Origin: Bryobacterales bacterium
Lineage (GTDB): Bacteria > Acidobacteriota > Terriglobia > Bryobacterales > Bryobacteraceae
DNA: 52,178 bases
Direction: 5' to 3'
NCBI GenBank assembly: GCA_016789785.1
Contig: JAEUQE010000028.1
Coordinates: 2,595 to 54,772, forward strand
The position numbers and the translations under genes were made by a program. The notes below the pieces were generated by a model. The model searched no databases, was not told the DNA's origin, and worked only from the letters and a program-made list of their open reading frames with translations. Each line of letters opens with the position of its first letter. Position 1 is the first letter of the stretch. Shown here one piece after another: positions 17,923 to 29,700 of this stretch.

Positions 17923-18132
17923 CCCTCGCTGCGACGGACGCGTGTAACGCCGGACCGTCCAGATACCCACCGAATTTCGTGCTAGCCTCGCCGTATCTGG
18001 CTTGCGAAGCGCCGGGAAACGGACGTCCACTCCCGGTGCATGGTGTCGACTTCGCAGAGGTGGCACATTCGTTTCGGCATCTGCCCAGTCCCCTCTGCTC
18101 TGCCTGCTTCAGACCACGGGGAGCACGTCAAT

Positions 18133-18954
18133 ATGAACGCGAACAGGAATCTCAAGCGGGGGCAAGTGTATCTTCTCTTTGTCATCCTTGGCATCGGGAG
18201 TGTGGCCAGTGGCGCATTGTACAGGATCTTAGTTGCTCAGCCTCAAAGTTCCGCGCCTCCGCCCCGCACGCCCTTTACCTTCAAGTGGGTCGACATGAGC
18301 AAGGGGATCAAGTCAGGAACAAGCGTGGGCCGGCTTATGTATCGTGCGGTCCGTGCGGATCACTCTTTTTCCATGGGGGGCCTCACTGAGTCGGGGAACG
18401 CGCCCTCGACGGTCATGGCACGAGTGGTTTTCCTTTCCACTCGAATGCTTGAGGCATCGATTCACGATGCTTCAAGAACCGTCACAACCACATACTATCC
18501 TTCACCGTCCCCGGGCATGGTCTTCCGAAAGAAGGACAACCCGGAGAATGGCTGCGCCCTGCAACGGACGCAGTTTGTCGACTCAAGTGAGATCTTCGGC
18601 GTCACCTGCCAGCGGTATCGCAGGACATGGCAGGAGCCCGATGGGCAATCGGCAACCGAGGACATTTGGATGGCGCCGGCGATCGGTTGTGAAATCGTAC
18701 AAAGCAAGTGCGAATGGAGCCGCGGCGGAACACTGACGAACACCTTTGAACGAATCCCGAAAGAGATCTCGATCGGGCCGCCGGATGACGTGTTTTTCGT
18801 GGTTCCAGCGGACTACGAAGAGGTGCCTCCCTCGCGTCAGATGGAGTCGCTGGGGGGAGCACCGCGGGGACGGTCACCTCACGAAGGAGAGCGTATCAAG
18901 AGCTGGGACTTGAAGTACTACGAATCACAGAAGTACAAGCCGCCCCAACCGTAG
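18133..18954 (+). CDS. Membrane-anchored exported protein of unknown function
   Basis: Starting at ATG 18133 (GGGAG about 10 nt upstream), this 273-aa protein has a basic n-region (MNANRNLKRGQVY) and one hydrophobic segment (LLFVILGIGSVASGALY). That points to an uncleaved anchor or signal peptide. The mature part has four cysteines in two pairs (NGCALQ with GVTCQRY, IGCEIVQSKCEW), which could form disulfides outside the membrane. It ends in a Pro/Lys-rich tail. I do not recognise the family with confidence. An upstream ATG at 18040 is possible but would add an uncharacteristic leader. It occupies the place where tig or clpP often precedes clpX. Confidence 0.6.
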   Translation: MNANRNLKRGQVYLLFVILGIGSVASGALYRILVAQPQSSAPPPRTPFTFKWVDMSKGIKSGTSVGRLMYRAVRADHSFSMGGLTESGNAPSTVMARVVFLSTRMLEASIHDASRTVTTTYYPSPSPGMVFRKKDNPENGCALQRTQFVDSSEIFGVTCQRYRRTWQEPDGQSATEDIWMAPAIGCEIVQSKCEWSRGGTLTNTFERIPKEISIGPPDDVFFVVPADYEEVPPSRQMESLGGAPRGRSPHEGERIKSWDLKYYESQKYKPPQP

Positions 18955-19147
18955 CGAAGCCCCGTGTTCGGAGAGCGCTTTCAGAGTTGGCTGGCGCTGA
19001 GGGTGGCCGAGGCACTCGGGAGGGGCACCTCTCCCCCGGCCCTCCCCAATCGGCCAGTTTGCCGACCCAGCCGCCGTGCGCGATAATGAAGACGACGGAA
19101 TTTAATCCAAAAGCGTTGGGCTGGTGTAAACCGCCGGGGAGTCTCAT

Positions 19148-20422
19148 TTGAAACGGTCAGGTTCTGACGATACGTTGCGTTGCTCCTTTTGCCACAAGAG
19201 TCAGGACGTTGTCGGAAAGCTCATTTCCTCCCCCAGTGACTATCCGAGAGCGTACATTTGCGACGAGTGCATCGCCGTATGCAACTCGATCCTGGAGGAT
19301 GACCGCCAGGAGCATTCCTACGGCCTCCCCAACAAACTTCCCAAGCCGCTGGAACTGAAAGAGTATCTCGACCAGTACGTGATTGGCCAGGAAGCGACCA
19401 AGAAGAAGCTGTCTGTCGCGGTCTATAACCACTACAAGCGCATCCACATGAACAAACAGCGTTCCACGGAAGTGGAGCTGTCGAAGTCGAACATCATTCT
19501 CATCGGGCCGACGGGTACGGGCAAGACACTCCTTGCGCAAACCCTCGCACGAATTCTCGATGTTCCCTTCGCGATTGTCGATGCCACCACGCTCACTGAA
19601 GCCGGCTATGTCGGCGAGGACGTGGAGAACATCATCCTCCGCCTGCTTCAGAACGCCGATTGGGACGTGCAGCGCGCGCAACAGGGCATCATCTACATCG
19701 ACGAGATCGACAAGATCGGACGCAAGGACGAGAATCCGTCGATCACGCGCGATGTTTCGGGAGAGGGCGTGCAGCAGGCGCTGTTGAAGATTCTGGAAGG
19801 GACCGTCGCCAACGTGCCTCCCCAGGGTGGCCGTAAGCATCCGCATCAGGAGTTCACTCCCGTCGACACGACGAACATTCTCTTCATCTGTGGCGGCGCC
19901 TTTATCGGGCTCGAAAAGATCATCGGCAAGCGCGTGGGCCGCAAGGCCATGGGCTTCTCGGCGGGTGAGGACGACAAGCGCCCCGGCGCGGTGAATTCCT
20001 ATACCGGCCGCCGCGACGTGAATCTCCTGGAACAGTTGCAGCCGATGGACCTGATTCGCTTCGGCTTTATTCCCGAGTTTATCGGGCGTCTGCCGGTGGT
20101 GGGTGTGCTCGAAGATCTGAACCAGCAGGCGCTGATCCAGATTCTCACCAAGCCCAAGAATGCCATCACGCGCCAGTACCAGAAACTGTTCGAGTACGAA
20201 AATGTTAGACTGAAGTTTACTGACGACGCTTTGGAAGCAATCGCTTCGATGGCGCTGGAGCGCAAGGTCGGCGCGCGCGGTTTGCGGATGATCCTTGAGG
20301 ATTTGATGCTCGACCTCATGTACTACCTTCCCTCCTACAAGAAAATCCGCGAATTTGTTGTGACCAAAGAGATGGTGTTGTCGCAGAAGATTAATCTGGC
20401 CCTGCTTGAAAAGGCGGGCTAA
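19148..20422 (+). CDS. clpX: ATP-dependent Clp protease ATP-binding subunit ClpX
   Basis: This 424-aa protein starts at TTG 19148, preceded by GGGGAG. ClpX is the AAA+ unfoldase that recognises tagged proteins and feeds them to ClpP. The N-terminal zinc-binding domain has CSFC and, about 25 residues later, CDEC. Walker A is GPTGTGKT and Walker B is [10 protein letters not shown], with the sensor and the [13 protein letters not shown] region following. The IGF-type ClpP-docking loop is represented by [10 protein letters not shown]. Length matches E. coli ClpX. No clpP is in the window; lon follows 112 nt downstream. Confidence 0.98.
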   Translation: MKRSGSDDTLRCSFCHKSQDVVGKLISSPSDYPRAYICDECIAVCNSILEDDRQEHSYGLPNKLPKPLELKEYLDQYVIGQEATKKKLSVAVYNHYKRIHMNKQRSTEVELSKSNIILIGPTGTGKTLLAQTLARILDVPFAIVDATTLTEAGYVGEDVENIILRLLQNADWDVQRAQQGIIYIDEIDKIGRKDENPSITRDVSGEGVQQALLKILEGTVANVPPQGGRKHPHQEFTPVDTTNILFICGGAFIGLEKIIGKRVGRKAMGFSAGEDDKRPGAVNSYTGRRDVNLLEQLQPMDLIRFGFIPEFIGRLPVVGVLEDLNQQALIQILTKPKNAITRQYQKLFEYENVRLKFTDDALEAIASMALERKVGARGLRMILEDLMLDLMYYLPSYKKIREFVVTKEMVLSQKINLALLEKAG

Positions 20423-20483
20423 GCAAGCAATGATTTGGACTCGCGCGGGGGATGGCTGCCTAGGCCAGAAACGCGGGTCCGTT

Positions 20484-20513
20484 GGGCCGGATCCCACTCC
20501 TTGGGATCTGCCC
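20484..20513 (+). promoter_or_regulatory. Hairpin between clpX and lon
   Basis: GATCCCA (20490-20496) pairs with TGGGATC (20502-20508) across a 5-nt loop. An outer GGGC/GCCC (20484-20487 with 20510-20513) extends it past a small internal loop. It lies upstream of the lon ribosome site and could be a weak terminator or attenuator. No CIRCE element is visible. Confidence 0.35.
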
Positions 20514-20534
20514 CGCTAGGGGCTCTGGAGATTC

Positions 20535-22952
20535 ATGCTTACCTCGAAGGAAAAATCCGAAACAAGACGTTTGCCGATGATGCCCATCCGGGACGTCGTC
20601 ATCTTTCCACACATGATGACGCCGTTCGTTGTGGGCCGCGAGTCCAGTGTCCGCGCTCTGGAAGAAGCGCTCTCGGGTGACAAGAAGATTTTTCTCGCGA
20701 CGCAACACGATGCCTCGGTGGACGAACCTCGTCCGGACGAGATCTACAACGTCGGCACCGTTGCGAATATCGTGCAGAGCCTGAAGCTTCCCGACGGCAA
20801 CATCAAAGTCCTGGTGGAGGGCGTGGAACGCGCCAAGATCGTTACGGTGAGCGAGGACGAGGGCTTTTTCCGTTCCGTCGTCAAGACGTTTCACTACAAA
20901 GTGGAAACCGGACCGCAGCTTGATGCGCTCATCAGCCGCGTGACTGCGTTGTTCGAACAGTACGTCAAGCTCAGCCAGAATCTGAACTACGAGACCATGA
21001 TCGCCGCGATTCGCGTGGACGATCCGGGTAAGCTGGCCGATACCGTCGGCGCCAATCTGCAGCTCACCATCGAGGAGAAGCAGGAACTACTCGAGATCTT
21101 CGATCCCGTCGACCGCCTCACCCGCGTCGCCGAGATGCTCGACATCGAGATCGAGAAACTCAACATGGACCGCACCATCCAGGGCCGCGTGAAGCGCCAG
21201 ATGGAGAAAGCCCAGAAAGAGTATTACCTCAACGAGAAGATCAAGGCCATTCAGAAGGAACTGGGCCGCGGCGAAAAGAGCGAGATCGATGAACTGAAAA
21301 AGAAGATCGACGCCGCCGGTATGACCAAGGACGCCTATGAGAAGGCCATCGCCGAGTTGAAGCGCCTTGAGAACATGCCGCCCATGTCGGCCGAGTCCAC
21401 CGTCTCGCGCAACTATCTCGACTGGATGCTCGCGGTGCCGTGGAAGAAGAAGACCAAGGAGATCCGCGACCTCGGTCACGCGCAGAAGGTGCTGGAAGCC
21501 GATCACTACGGCCTTGAGAAAATCAAGGAGCGCATTCTCGAATTCCTCGCCGTGCGCCAGTTGGTGAAGGATCCCAAGGGCTCGATTCTCTGCTTCGTCG
21601 GACCTCCGGGCGTGGGCAAGACCTCGCTGGGAATGTCGATCGCCAAGGCCACCGGCCGCAAGTTCGTACGCCTGTCACTCGGCGGCGTGCGCGATGAGGC
21701 CGAAGTCCGCGGACATCGCCGTACCTATATCGGCGCCTTGCCGGGCCAGATTCTTCAGATGATGAAGAAGGCCGGCACTCGCAATCCGGTCTTTATGCTC
21801 GATGAGATCGACAAGATGTCCACCGACTTCCGCGGCGACCCGTCAGCCGCGCTGCTCGAAGTGCTCGATCCGGAACAGAACTACATGTTCATGGATCACT
21901 ATCTCGACGTCGAGTACGACCTGAGCCAAGTGTTCTTCATCGCCACCGCGAACGTGATGCACACCATTCCGCCGGCCTTGCAGGATCGCATGGAAGTGAT
22001 CCGGCTCTCGGGCTATACGGAGTTGGAGAAACTCGAAATCGCCAAGCGGTTCCTTGTGCCGAAGCAGATGACGGCCACGGGTGTGAGCGAGAATGAGATT
22101 TCGTTTGAGGACGGCGGCTTGCAGGAACTGATCCAGTTCTACACGCGGGAAGCGGGCGTTCGCAATCTCGAGCGCGAGGTCGGCAACGTGTGCCGCAAGG
22201 TCGCGCGCAAGATGGTGACCGCCAAGGCGGCCAAGCAATCCATCGACAAGATGACGGTGAAGCCGTTGGTGGTCAATGAACTCCTCGGCCCGCAGAAGTT
22301 CCGCACCCAGCAGACCGAAAAGAAGAACCAGATCGGCGCCACGGTCGGCTTGGCATGGACCGAATTGGGCGGTTCGATTCTCGAAACCGAAGCCACCATC
22401 ATGGAAGGCCGCGGCAAGCTCACCACTACCGGCAAGCTCGGCGACGTGATGCAGGAATCGGCGCAGGCCGCAATGAGCTACATCCGCTCCCGCGCCGGGG
22501 CGCTTGGCCTCAATCGCGATTTCTACCGCCACCTCGACATTCACTTGCACGTGCCTGAAGGCGCGATCCCCAAGGATGGGCCTTCGGCCGGCATCACCAT
22601 CGCCACCAGCATCGCCAGCGCACTCACTGGGATTGCCGTGCGCGGCGATCTCGCAATGACTGGCGAGATCACGGTCCGGGGTCACGTGTTGCCCATTGGC
22701 GGCTTGAAGGAAAAGCTGCTGGCGGCGCACCGTCAGGGCATCACGCACATCGTTCTGCCGAAGGACAATGAGAAGGATCTCCCGGACATCCCGGAGTATA
22801 TTCGAAAGGACATGAAGCTGCACTTCGTCGAGTCCATGGATGAAGTGCTCAAGCTTGCGTTGGAGCGGGAAATCGAGCCCTTACCGCTGACTCCCGCAAC
22901 CACGCAACCAGTTGAGATCGCGCCGCGTCCAGAGGAGAAACTGACGCACTAA
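20535..22952 (+). CDS. lon: ATP-dependent Lon protease
   Basis: This 805-aa cytoplasmic AAA+ protease degrades damaged and regulatory proteins. Start ATG 20535 follows GGAG. The N-terminal substrate domain covers about residues 12-205 and a coiled-coil/helical region about 206-310. Walker A is GPPGVGKTS at 356-364 and Walker B is [11 protein letters not shown]. The C-terminal domain carries the Ser-Lys dyad: Ser684 in PKDGPSAG and Lys727 in [12 protein letters not shown]. These correspond to E. coli Ser679 and Lys722 with the same spacing. The order clpX-lon-engB is also known from Bacillus. Confidence 0.98.
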   Translation: MLTSKEKSETRRLPMMPIRDVVIFPHMMTPFVVGRESSVRALEEALSGDKKIFLATQHDASVDEPRPDEIYNVGTVANIVQSLKLPDGNIKVLVEGVERAKIVTVSEDEGFFRSVVKTFHYKVETGPQLDALISRVTALFEQYVKLSQNLNYETMIAAIRVDDPGKLADTVGANLQLTIEEKQELLEIFDPVDRLTRVAEMLDIEIEKLNMDRTIQGRVKRQMEKAQKEYYLNEKIKAIQKELGRGEKSEIDELKKKIDAAGMTKDAYEKAIAELKRLENMPPMSAESTVSRNYLDWMLAVPWKKKTKEIRDLGHAQKVLEADHYGLEKIKERILEFLAVRQLVKDPKGSILCFVGPPGVGKTSLGMSIAKATGRKFVRLSLGGVRDEAEVRGHRRTYIGALPGQILQMMKKAGTRNPVFMLDEIDKMSTDFRGDPSAALLEVLDPEQNYMFMDHYLDVEYDLSQVFFIATANVMHTIPPALQDRMEVIRLSGYTELEKLEIAKRFLVPKQMTATGVSENEISFEDGGLQELIQFYTREAGVRNLEREVGNVCRKVARKMVTAKAAKQSIDKMTVKPLVVNELLGPQKFRTQQTEKKNQIGATVGLAWTELGGSILETEATIMEGRGKLTTTGKLGDVMQESAQAAMSYIRSRAGALGLNRDFYRHLDIHLHVPEGAIPKDGPSAGITIATSIASALTGIAVRGDLAMTGEITVRGHVLPIGGLKEKLLAAHRQGITHIVLPKDNEKDLPDIPEYIRKDMKLHFVESMDEVLKLALEREIEPLPLTPATTQPVEIAPRPEEKLTH

Positions 22953-23016
22953 CCCGGTGCGTCTCTTCTTCCCGTGGAATCACCTCCAGCTTCTGGGCAC
23001 TGGAAGGAACCATCGA

Positions 23017-23592
23017 ATGCTGGCTGAGTTTATAATAGGGGCAGCTAAGCCGGAGTTGTTCCCGGCGGAATCGCTCCCGGAGATTGCATTTCTCGGGCGC
23101 AGTAACGTCGGCAAATCCAGCTTGATCAATAGTCTGGTCAACAAGAAGGGGCTTGCGCGAACCAGCTCCTCTCCGGGTTGTACGCAGGCCATTCAGTTCT
23201 ACAGGGTGGATGGCCAATGGCACTTTGTGGATCTGCCCGGCTATGGGTATGCAAAGGTCTCCCGGGACGAAGCGAGGGGTTGGAAGGCTCTCATCGAGTA
23301 CTATCTGACCCGGCGCGAGAGTCTGGAACTCTGCTTTCTGATGCTGGATTCACGGCGTGGTTGGATGGACATGGACCTCGAGCTTCGCGACTGGCTGGAG
23401 CATTGGGGACTGCCTTACGTGGTTGTCGCCACGAAGGTGGATAAGCTGAAGACACAAAGTGAGAGGGTTCAATCATTGGCGGCACTCCGGGAACCCGATT
23501 CAAATCTCGTGCCGCTGACTTTCTCGGCCGTCACCGGCCAGGGAGTGAGGGAAATTTGGCAAGCAATCTCGAAAACCAAGACCAAGACCTAA
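23017..23592 (+). CDS. engB: Ribosome-biogenesis GTPase EngB/YsxC/YihA
   Basis: The product is taken from ATG 23017 (GGAAGG upstream), giving 191 aa, normal for the family; the frame is open back to 22957 but that stretch has no homology. GTPase motifs are G1 [11 protein letters not shown]2 around [12 protein letters not shown]3 [10 protein letters not shown] and G4 TKVDKL. The G2 region has SPGCTQ where TPGRTQ or KPGKTQ is usual. EngB assists late assembly of the large ribosomal subunit. The last 37 nt overlap the start of rho in another frame. Confidence 0.95.
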   Translation: MLAEFIIGAAKPELFPAESLPEIAFLGRSNVGKSSLINSLVNKKGLARTSSSPGCTQAIQFYRVDGQWHFVDLPGYGYAKVSRDEARGWKALIEYYLTRRESLELCFLMLDSRRGWMDMDLELRDWLEHWGLPYVVVATKVDKLKTQSERVQSLAALREPDSNLVPLTFSAVTGQGVREIWQAISKTKTKT

Positions 23593-25484
23593 CGGCTGAC
23601 CAAGCCGAGGCACCCACCGAAACTACGGGTGGCGAAACCAAGCCTGCGGAACACACCGAGGCGAAGTCTGCGGAACCCAAGCCCGCAGCCGAACCCAAAG
23701 CCGCGGCGGAGCCCAAACCGTCAGAGCCGAAGGCACCCGAGCCCAAAGTCTCCGCGGATTCCCCTGCCGCCCCGCCGAAAAAGAAAACAGCCCACTCGGA
23801 CAAGCCTGCTCCAGACAAGACGAACGCCGACAAGCCCGCTGGTGAAAAGACGGCGACTGAGAAAGCTCCGCCGGTCGCCGTGGAGAAGGTGGCGAAGCCG
23901 CCCGCTCCCCCGGCCGCTGCTGCCGACAAGCCGCCAGCGTCCGCCGACAAGCCACCGGTTGCCGCGGAAAAGCCCGCTGCCGCAGCGCCAGTAGTGTCCG
24001 CTGCGGTGACTCCCCCGCCAGCAACTGCAGGGCCAACAGCCACAGTGCAGTCAACCACAGTGCCAGCCGCAGTGCCAGCCGTCGCCGCTGCCGAAAAGCC
24101 CGCGGCCGCGCCCCCTGCGCCCGCTCCGGGCGAGAAACCTGCTGACCGGCCCGCTGGCCCTCACCCCCATGAAAAGCACGGCCATGGCATGGAGCGCCCC
24201 GAACGCCCACAAGGCAAGAATGGCGCGCCGACGCTCGACCTTGTCGAACTCAAGGACATGAGCATCCAGAAGCTGAACCAGATCGCGAAGGATCTGGGCA
24301 GCATCACGGGTGTCGCCGGCCTTCGCAAGCAGGAATTGATTTTCAAGATTCTGCAAACGCAAGCCGAGCGCTCCGGTCTCATCTTCTCCGAAGGCGTGCT
24401 CGAATGTCTGCCCGACGGCTTCGGCTTTCTGCGCGCGCCCGAGTACAACTATCTTCCCGGGCCCGACGATGTCTACGTGTCCCCTTCGCAGATCCGCCGA
24501 TTCGATCTGCGCACCGGTGACACGATCTCCGGCCAGATTCGCCCGCCCAAGGAAGGCGAGCGCTACTTTGCACTCATCAAAGTCGACGCGATTAACTTCG
24601 AGCCGCCAGAGGAGTCGCGAAACAAGATCTTCTTCGACAACCTCACGCCGCTGTATCCGAATTCGCGGCTGAAGCTCGAAACGGCCAAGGACAACTATTC
24701 CGGCCGCGTGATGGACCTGCTCACACCCATCGGCAAAGGGCAGCGCGGTCTCATCGTGGCGCCGCCTCGCACCGGCAAAACGATGCTGCTCCAAAGCATC
24801 GCCAACTCCATCACCACCAACCATCCCGAAGTCGTGCTGATCGTGCTGTTGATCGACGAGCGTCCGGAAGAAGTCACCGACATGCAGCGTTCGGTCCGTG
24901 GCGAAGTGATCAGCTCGACTTTCGATGAACCCGCCTCGCGTCACGTGCAGGTGGCTGAGATGGTGATCGAAAAGGCGAAGCGCCTGGTGGAGCATAAGCG
25001 CGACGTCGTGATTCTGCTCGATTCGATCACGCGTCTTGCCCGCGCTTACAATACCGTGGTGCCGCCGTCGGGCAAAGTGCTCTCGGGCGGTGTCGATTCC
25101 AACGCACTGCAGCGTCCGAAACGCTTCTTCGGCGCGGCCCGCAACATTGAGGAGGGTGGCTCGCTCACCATCGTCGCCACGGCGCTCATCGATACCGGCA
25201 GCCGCATGGATGACGTGATCTTCGAAGAGTTCAAGGGCACGGGCAACATGGAAATCCACCTCGACCGCAAGCTGGTGGACAAGCGCGTGTTCCCGGCCAT
25301 CGACATCAACAAGAGCGGAACCCGCAAGGAAGAGCTCTTGCAGTCGAAGGAAGAACTGAATCGCGTGTGGGTGCTGCGCAAGGTGCTCAATCCGCTATCG
25401 CCGACGGAAACGATGGAACTGCTGCTGGAGCGGCTGAACAAGTCGCGCAGCAATGCGGAGTTCCTTGCTTCGATGAGTTCGTAA
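23556..25484 (+). CDS. rho: Transcription termination factor Rho with long disordered N-terminal extension
   Basis: This 642-aa protein starts at TTG 23556 (GAGG 5 nt upstream) inside the end of engB; the first internal Met is about 210 residues later. Residues 1-225 are almost entirely Ala, Pro, Lys, Glu and Asp in loose repeats ([22 protein letters not shown]) and end with a His-rich [11 protein letters not shown] full Rho core follows: Rho-N helices from about 228, the cold-shock RNA-binding fold (GFGFLR), and the RecA-like ATPase with Walker A APPRTGKT (Lys408 = E. coli Lys181), [13 protein letters not shown] and [14 protein letters not shown]. Rho is a hexameric RNA helicase that ends transcription. 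Confidence 0.96.
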   Translation: MASNLENQDQDLTADQAEAPTETTGGETKPAEHTEAKSAEPKPAAEPKAAAEPKPSEPKAPEPKVSADSPAAPPKKKTAHSDKPAPDKTNADKPAGEKTATEKAPPVAVEKVAKPPAPPAAAADKPPASADKPPVAAEKPAAAAPVVSAAVTPPPATAGPTATVQSTTVPAAVPAVAAAEKPAAAPPAPAPGEKPADRPAGPHPHEKHGHGMERPERPQGKNGAPTLDLVELKDMSIQKLNQIAKDLGSITGVAGLRKQELIFKILQTQAERSGLIFSEGVLECLPDGFGFLRAPEYNYLPGPDDVYVSPSQIRRFDLRTGDTISGQIRPPKEGERYFALIKVDAINFEPPEESRNKIFFDNLTPLYPNSRLKLETAKDNYSGRVMDLLTPIGKGQRGLIVAPPRTGKTMLLQSIANSITTNHPEVVLIVLLIDERPEEVTDMQRSVRGEVISSTFDEPASRHVQVAEMVIEKAKRLVEHKRDVVILLDSITRLARAYNTVVPPSGKVLSGGVDSNALQRPKRFFGAARNIEEGGSLTIVATALIDTGSRMDDVIFEEFKGTGNMEIHLDRKLVDKRVFPAIDINKSGTRKEELLQSKEELNRVWVLRKVLNPLSPTETMELLLERLNKSRSNAEFLASMSS

Positions 25485-25513
25485 TCGCGCGCATCGCGCG
25501 TCACAAGATAAGA

Positions 25514-25549
25514 AAAGGGCCGGTCCAGTTGTGGTTGGACCGGCCCTTT
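25514..25549. terminator. Bidirectional intrinsic terminator
   Basis: Arms AAAGGGCCGGTCCA (25514-25527) and TGGACCGGCCCTTT (25536-25549) are perfectly complementary around an 8-nt loop. Pyrimidine-rich T-containing runs follow on both strands (CTTTCTTCTTC on plus; TTTTCTTATCTT on minus). It lies between the convergent rho and O-methyltransferase genes and should serve both. Confidence 0.93.
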
Positions 25550-25581
25550 CTTCTTCGCGTCTCTGCTTCGGCGAAACTCGA

Positions 25582-26640
25582 TCAAGCGCGATGCGCTTCC
25601 AGTACACACATGGGCGACGGCGTCGGCACGATCCGCTCCAGACGCAACCCCGCGCTTGCAAACAGATCTTCAAACTCCTGGGAAGTCCGCTCCTTGCCAC
25701 CCACGGTTGCCGCCATCATCTCAATGTCCAGCATCTTGGCAGGCCCTGGCTCGGGTCCTTCGGGCACTACCATCTCCACCAGCAGAACACGGCCATCCGC
25801 GGGCATCCGGTCACGAATCGCATTCAGAATCCTGCCACAGTGCGCATCGTCCCAATCGTGAATGATGTGCTTCAGGATGTAGGCATCGCAGCCCTCCGGC
25901 GCGGTTTCCAGAAAACTCCCCGCCTGATACGCGACCCGATCCTCACAGCCCTGAAACAGCCCGGCGTTCTTTGCTCCTGCCACCACTTCCGGCAGATCAA
26001 ACAGCACGCCCTGCATGGCAGGATGATGCTTCAGGATCCCTGCCAGCAGCGTTCCGTAACCACCGCCGACATCGGCCAGCTTCCGGATGGATGAAAAGTC
26101 GTATGCATGCAGAACCGCCTGTGTGGCCGAGAGCGTGAAATCCGTCATCGCCTTCTGGAACAGATCCGCCTGATCCGGAATCGTGGGGAACAACTCCCAA
26201 GTGTTCTTGCCGTATGCCAGCGTGACGCCATCCACTCCATTGAGCAGCGTTCCATCCAGTTGCTGGAACGCATCCGTAATCCACTCCGACGTAAGCATCA
26301 TCGCCATGTTCCGCATCGATCCCGGAGCGTCCCGGCGCAAGAGACTGCTGGAGGCCGTGAGTGCAAAACGGTCGCCCTCCTGATGAAACATCCCCACGCT
26401 CGCCAGCATGCGTAGCACACGATACAGCATGTCCTGCCGCACTGATGCCTTCCGCGCGATCTCCGCGACCGGCTGCGCTTCCATCGACATGTGGTCGGCA
26501 ACACCCGTTTTGGCGATCGCTCCCAGAGCGAAGGAGATGGTTCGCCCCATCAGCATCTGCATCAGCATCATCTCCGGGGGTGGGGTCGCAACGGTGGGCG
26601 GCGCGACGCGGTCGGGCGTCAGTTGGGTCGTCATTCTCAT
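25582..26640 (-). CDS. SAM-dependent O-methyltransferase (COMT/acetylserotonin-type)
   Basis: This 352-aa protein starts at ATG 26640, with GGAGG 9 nt upstream. An N-terminal winged-helix dimerisation domain (about 25-115) precedes a class I methyltransferase fold. The SAM-binding loop is LADVGGGYGTLL, followed by VLFDLPEVV and the plant-COMT-like HIIHDWDD segment, where His usually acts as base. Such enzymes methylate hydroxyls on small aromatic or polyketide-like molecules; the substrate here is unknown. There is no biosynthetic cluster around it. Confidence 0.9.
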   Translation of the reverse strand: MRMTTQLTPDRVAPPTVATPPPEMMLMQMLMGRTISFALGAIAKTGVADHMSMEAQPVAEIARKASVRQDMLYRVLRMLASVGMFHQEGDRFALTASSSLLRRDAPGSMRNMAMMLTSEWITDAFQQLDGTLLNGVDGVTLAYGKNTWELFPTIPDQADLFQKAMTDFTLSATQAVLHAYDFSSIRKLADVGGGYGTLLAGILKHHPAMQGVLFDLPEVVAGAKNAGLFQGCEDRVAYQAGSFLETAPEGCDAYILKHIIHDWDDAHCGRILNAIRDRMPADGRVLLVEMVVPEGPEPGPAKMLDIEMMAATVGGKERTSQEFEDLFASAGLRLERIVPTPSPMCVLEAHRA

Positions 26641-26733
26641 CGAGTTGGTCCTCCAGATATGGGTAGCGCAATCCCGCGCAAAACCGGATCAAGGGTTTCA
26701 GAGACTTCTACGCAGCTTGAGATGGAACGGATC

Positions 26734-29700
26734 TCAGGGCGTCAGCAAACCACGAATCACGAACACCGCCATCTGGCCCCGCGTGGTCAGCCCGCCGGAG
26801 CAATACTCGGTGGCCGTGCAGCCGCTGGTGATCCCGAACTCCTTCATCTTCTGAATGAACGAGTAGAAGAGATCCGTGGATGGCACGTCGGTGAAGAATT
26901 GCGTGGTGGGGAAGGTGAACGTTTGCCCCGAGCGAATGCCCAGCCGCGCGCGGATGATGAAGGCCGCCATCTGACCGCGGGTGACGCTGTCATCAGGGCA
27001 ATACGTAGTCGCCGTGCACCCCGAAGTGATGCCGAGATCGCGCATCTTCTGAATGTGCGGGAACTGCGGATGGGTCGCGGGCACGTCCGTGAAAAAGGGC
27101 CGCGCCGTGTAAGTGAAGGTATCGCCGTTCATCAGCTTGCGCACGATGAACAGCGCCATTTGCGCGCGCGTGGTGACGGCTTCGGGGCAATACTGATTCG
27201 CGTTGTTACACGTATCCGCGATGCTGTTCGACTTCATCAGGAAGATATGATCGGCGAACGGATGCGTCAGCGCCACATCGTCGAACGCCATCTGCGGAGT
27301 CGCGGCGGGCTGCAAGACATGCACCCATTGCCGCGCGATCGTGAGCGACCCGTTCCTCGGAATGCCCGTCGCGTTCTCCTCCACCGTCACCGGCACTGAT
27401 CCGGTCCCATTGCCGCTGGTGGAGCCCGTCAATCGCATCCACGCTGTGTTACTCGTAGCGGTCCACGAACAGCCGGTGATCCCGGTGACCAGAAAGCTGA
27501 TCAGACCGCCCGCCGACGGCATGGTGCGATTCTGCGGATCAATATTGAACAGGCATGGCGAAGCCGTCTGCGTGATGGCGAGGGTCGCGCCACCCACACG
27601 GATCTGCGCATTCCGGCTTGCCGTTGTACCGTTCGGATCCACCCGATACGTGATGGTCGAGCTGCCAGTGCCCGATGCGCCCCCCGTAATCGCGACCCAG
27701 GACTGTGTGGATGCCGCCGACCACGAGCAGCCGCTGGTTGTCGCCAGAGCCACCGTGTTCGTTACTCCGAGCGAATCCACGGTCACTGTGGTGGGCGTCA
27801 GTGCGAAGGTGCAACTGGTCGACACCCCGGCCATGTCCACCTTCGCCAGAAATCCATCGGTGTTGGTCTGATAGACCGCCTGCTGCACTCCCGCGGTGAC
27901 AGGAAGGTTCGCCGATGTGGTGGAGCCGGCAAGATACAGATTGTTCGACGCATCCACCGCGCTCGCGAACACAAACTCGTCCCCGGCGCCGCCGAGAAAC
28001 GTTGAGTAAGTAAGAATATCCGCGCTGGAATTGAATTTCGCGAGGAATGCGTCCGTCAGGCCGGGGGTTGGGGACTGCAGCGCGCCCGGCGTCACCGGAA
28101 GCCCGCCGCCAAGCCCGTATCCGATGAGCGCCGCGCTATCGTTGGAGTCCACGAAAATTCCCGCCACACCGCGGACATCGTAGTAATTCCCCGTGGATCC
28201 AAAGTAAGTGGAGTAAGTGATTTGTGCGAAGCTCGGCGCGATCTTCGTCAGGAATGCCGAGGTCGCCGTTGGAGGCCGCAGGAATTGAAACACTCCCGCG
28301 GTGGTTGGGAAATTGTTGGAATATGTGAATCCCGCCACATGCACGTGTCCGTTCGGTCCCAGCGCAATGGCGCGCCCGAAATCGCCGTCGCCGCCGCCCA
28401 GCACCAGTGACCCATCGAGCGCCGTCCCCGAAGGATTCAACTTCGAAACGAACGCGTCCGTATTGCCCCGGTTGGAACTTGCGAATGCCCCGCTGGTCAA
28501 GGGGAAGTTCACGGAGTTCGTTTGTCCCACAATGTAGATATTGGCCTGAGCATCGGTGGTGACCGCATGGGCCTGATCCACGCCATCGCCGCCAAGAAAT
28601 GTCGAAAACAGCAGATTCGTCAGCGTCGGCGAGATGCGCGTCACGAACGCATCGGAGTCCTGCTTCTTATCGCGCTGATAGACGCCCGTGGTGATTGGAA
28701 AATTCGAAGCAGCCGTGTACCCCACCAATACGAGATTGCCGCTCGGGTCGCGCGTCAGCGCCGTCACCACGCCACTCCCTGCGGTTTCATTGCCGCCCAG
28801 AAACGTGGACGCCAGAAGCTGCGAGCCATCGGCTGAGATGCGGCTGAGAAAGATGCCCGTGCCATCGCCTTGAAACGGCGAACCGGCAATCGGATAGTCG
28901 ATGGACTCGGTGTTCCCTGCAATGGTCACGTTGCCTAGCGCGTCGGCTACGATCCCCACCGGCGTTTCATCGGCCTCGCCTCCCAGGTAGGTGGCAAACT
29001 GTAACTGATTCCCCGCCGCACTCAACTTCGCGACAAACACGTCCCGGCCGCCGCCTGCGTAGCTTGTGCGAATGCCGTTCGCGGTCACCGGAAAGTTCGG
29101 CGACGCGGTGTAACCCGTGATGTAGATGTTGTTCGACGCGTCAAGCGCAATGCCTGTGACCGTATCGGTCGCGTTGCCCCCCAAGTACGTGGCGAAACTG
29201 ATCACGGGATCAATCACCAGCGGCAGTGACCGGTCGTAGTCGCCCACGGCGAAACCGGCTTCCATCTCGCGCAGTACAAAACGGCTCGCCACTTCCGTCT
29301 TTCGCCCGTCGCGAATCTGATAGGCGGCCGGTGTCTTCAGCACTAATTCCCCATGCGCCGTCTGTGCGACGAGGTCGCCTGCAGGGGCAATTCGCACCGA
29401 TCGCGCACCATCCAGATGCATGCGAATCGTGCCCGGGTCCGCGCCGGGAGCCAGCAGAAAATCGTACTCCAGTTGACGAGCGTTGCCATAGAAGACAACG
29501 TCCACGCCCGGGTAGATCTGCGAATAGCGGACCTTGCGGTAGTGCGCGTTGCGAGTGCTCCACTGCTTGGGATCGCGCCCTCGCAAGTAGTTGCTATAGC
29601 CTCCGGTCTGCTCCAGCGCTTGTGGCGATCGTGCCGCGGCGCCCCCAAATCGGAGCCGCAACGCATCGCCCGCAATTCCAATGCGCGCCTCGCCACGCCT

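Noticed and set aside
19018..19035. Possible terminator between the unknown anchored protein and clpX
   Set aside because: GGGAGGGG and CCTCTCCC can pair only with a very small loop and a wobble, and no T-run follows.
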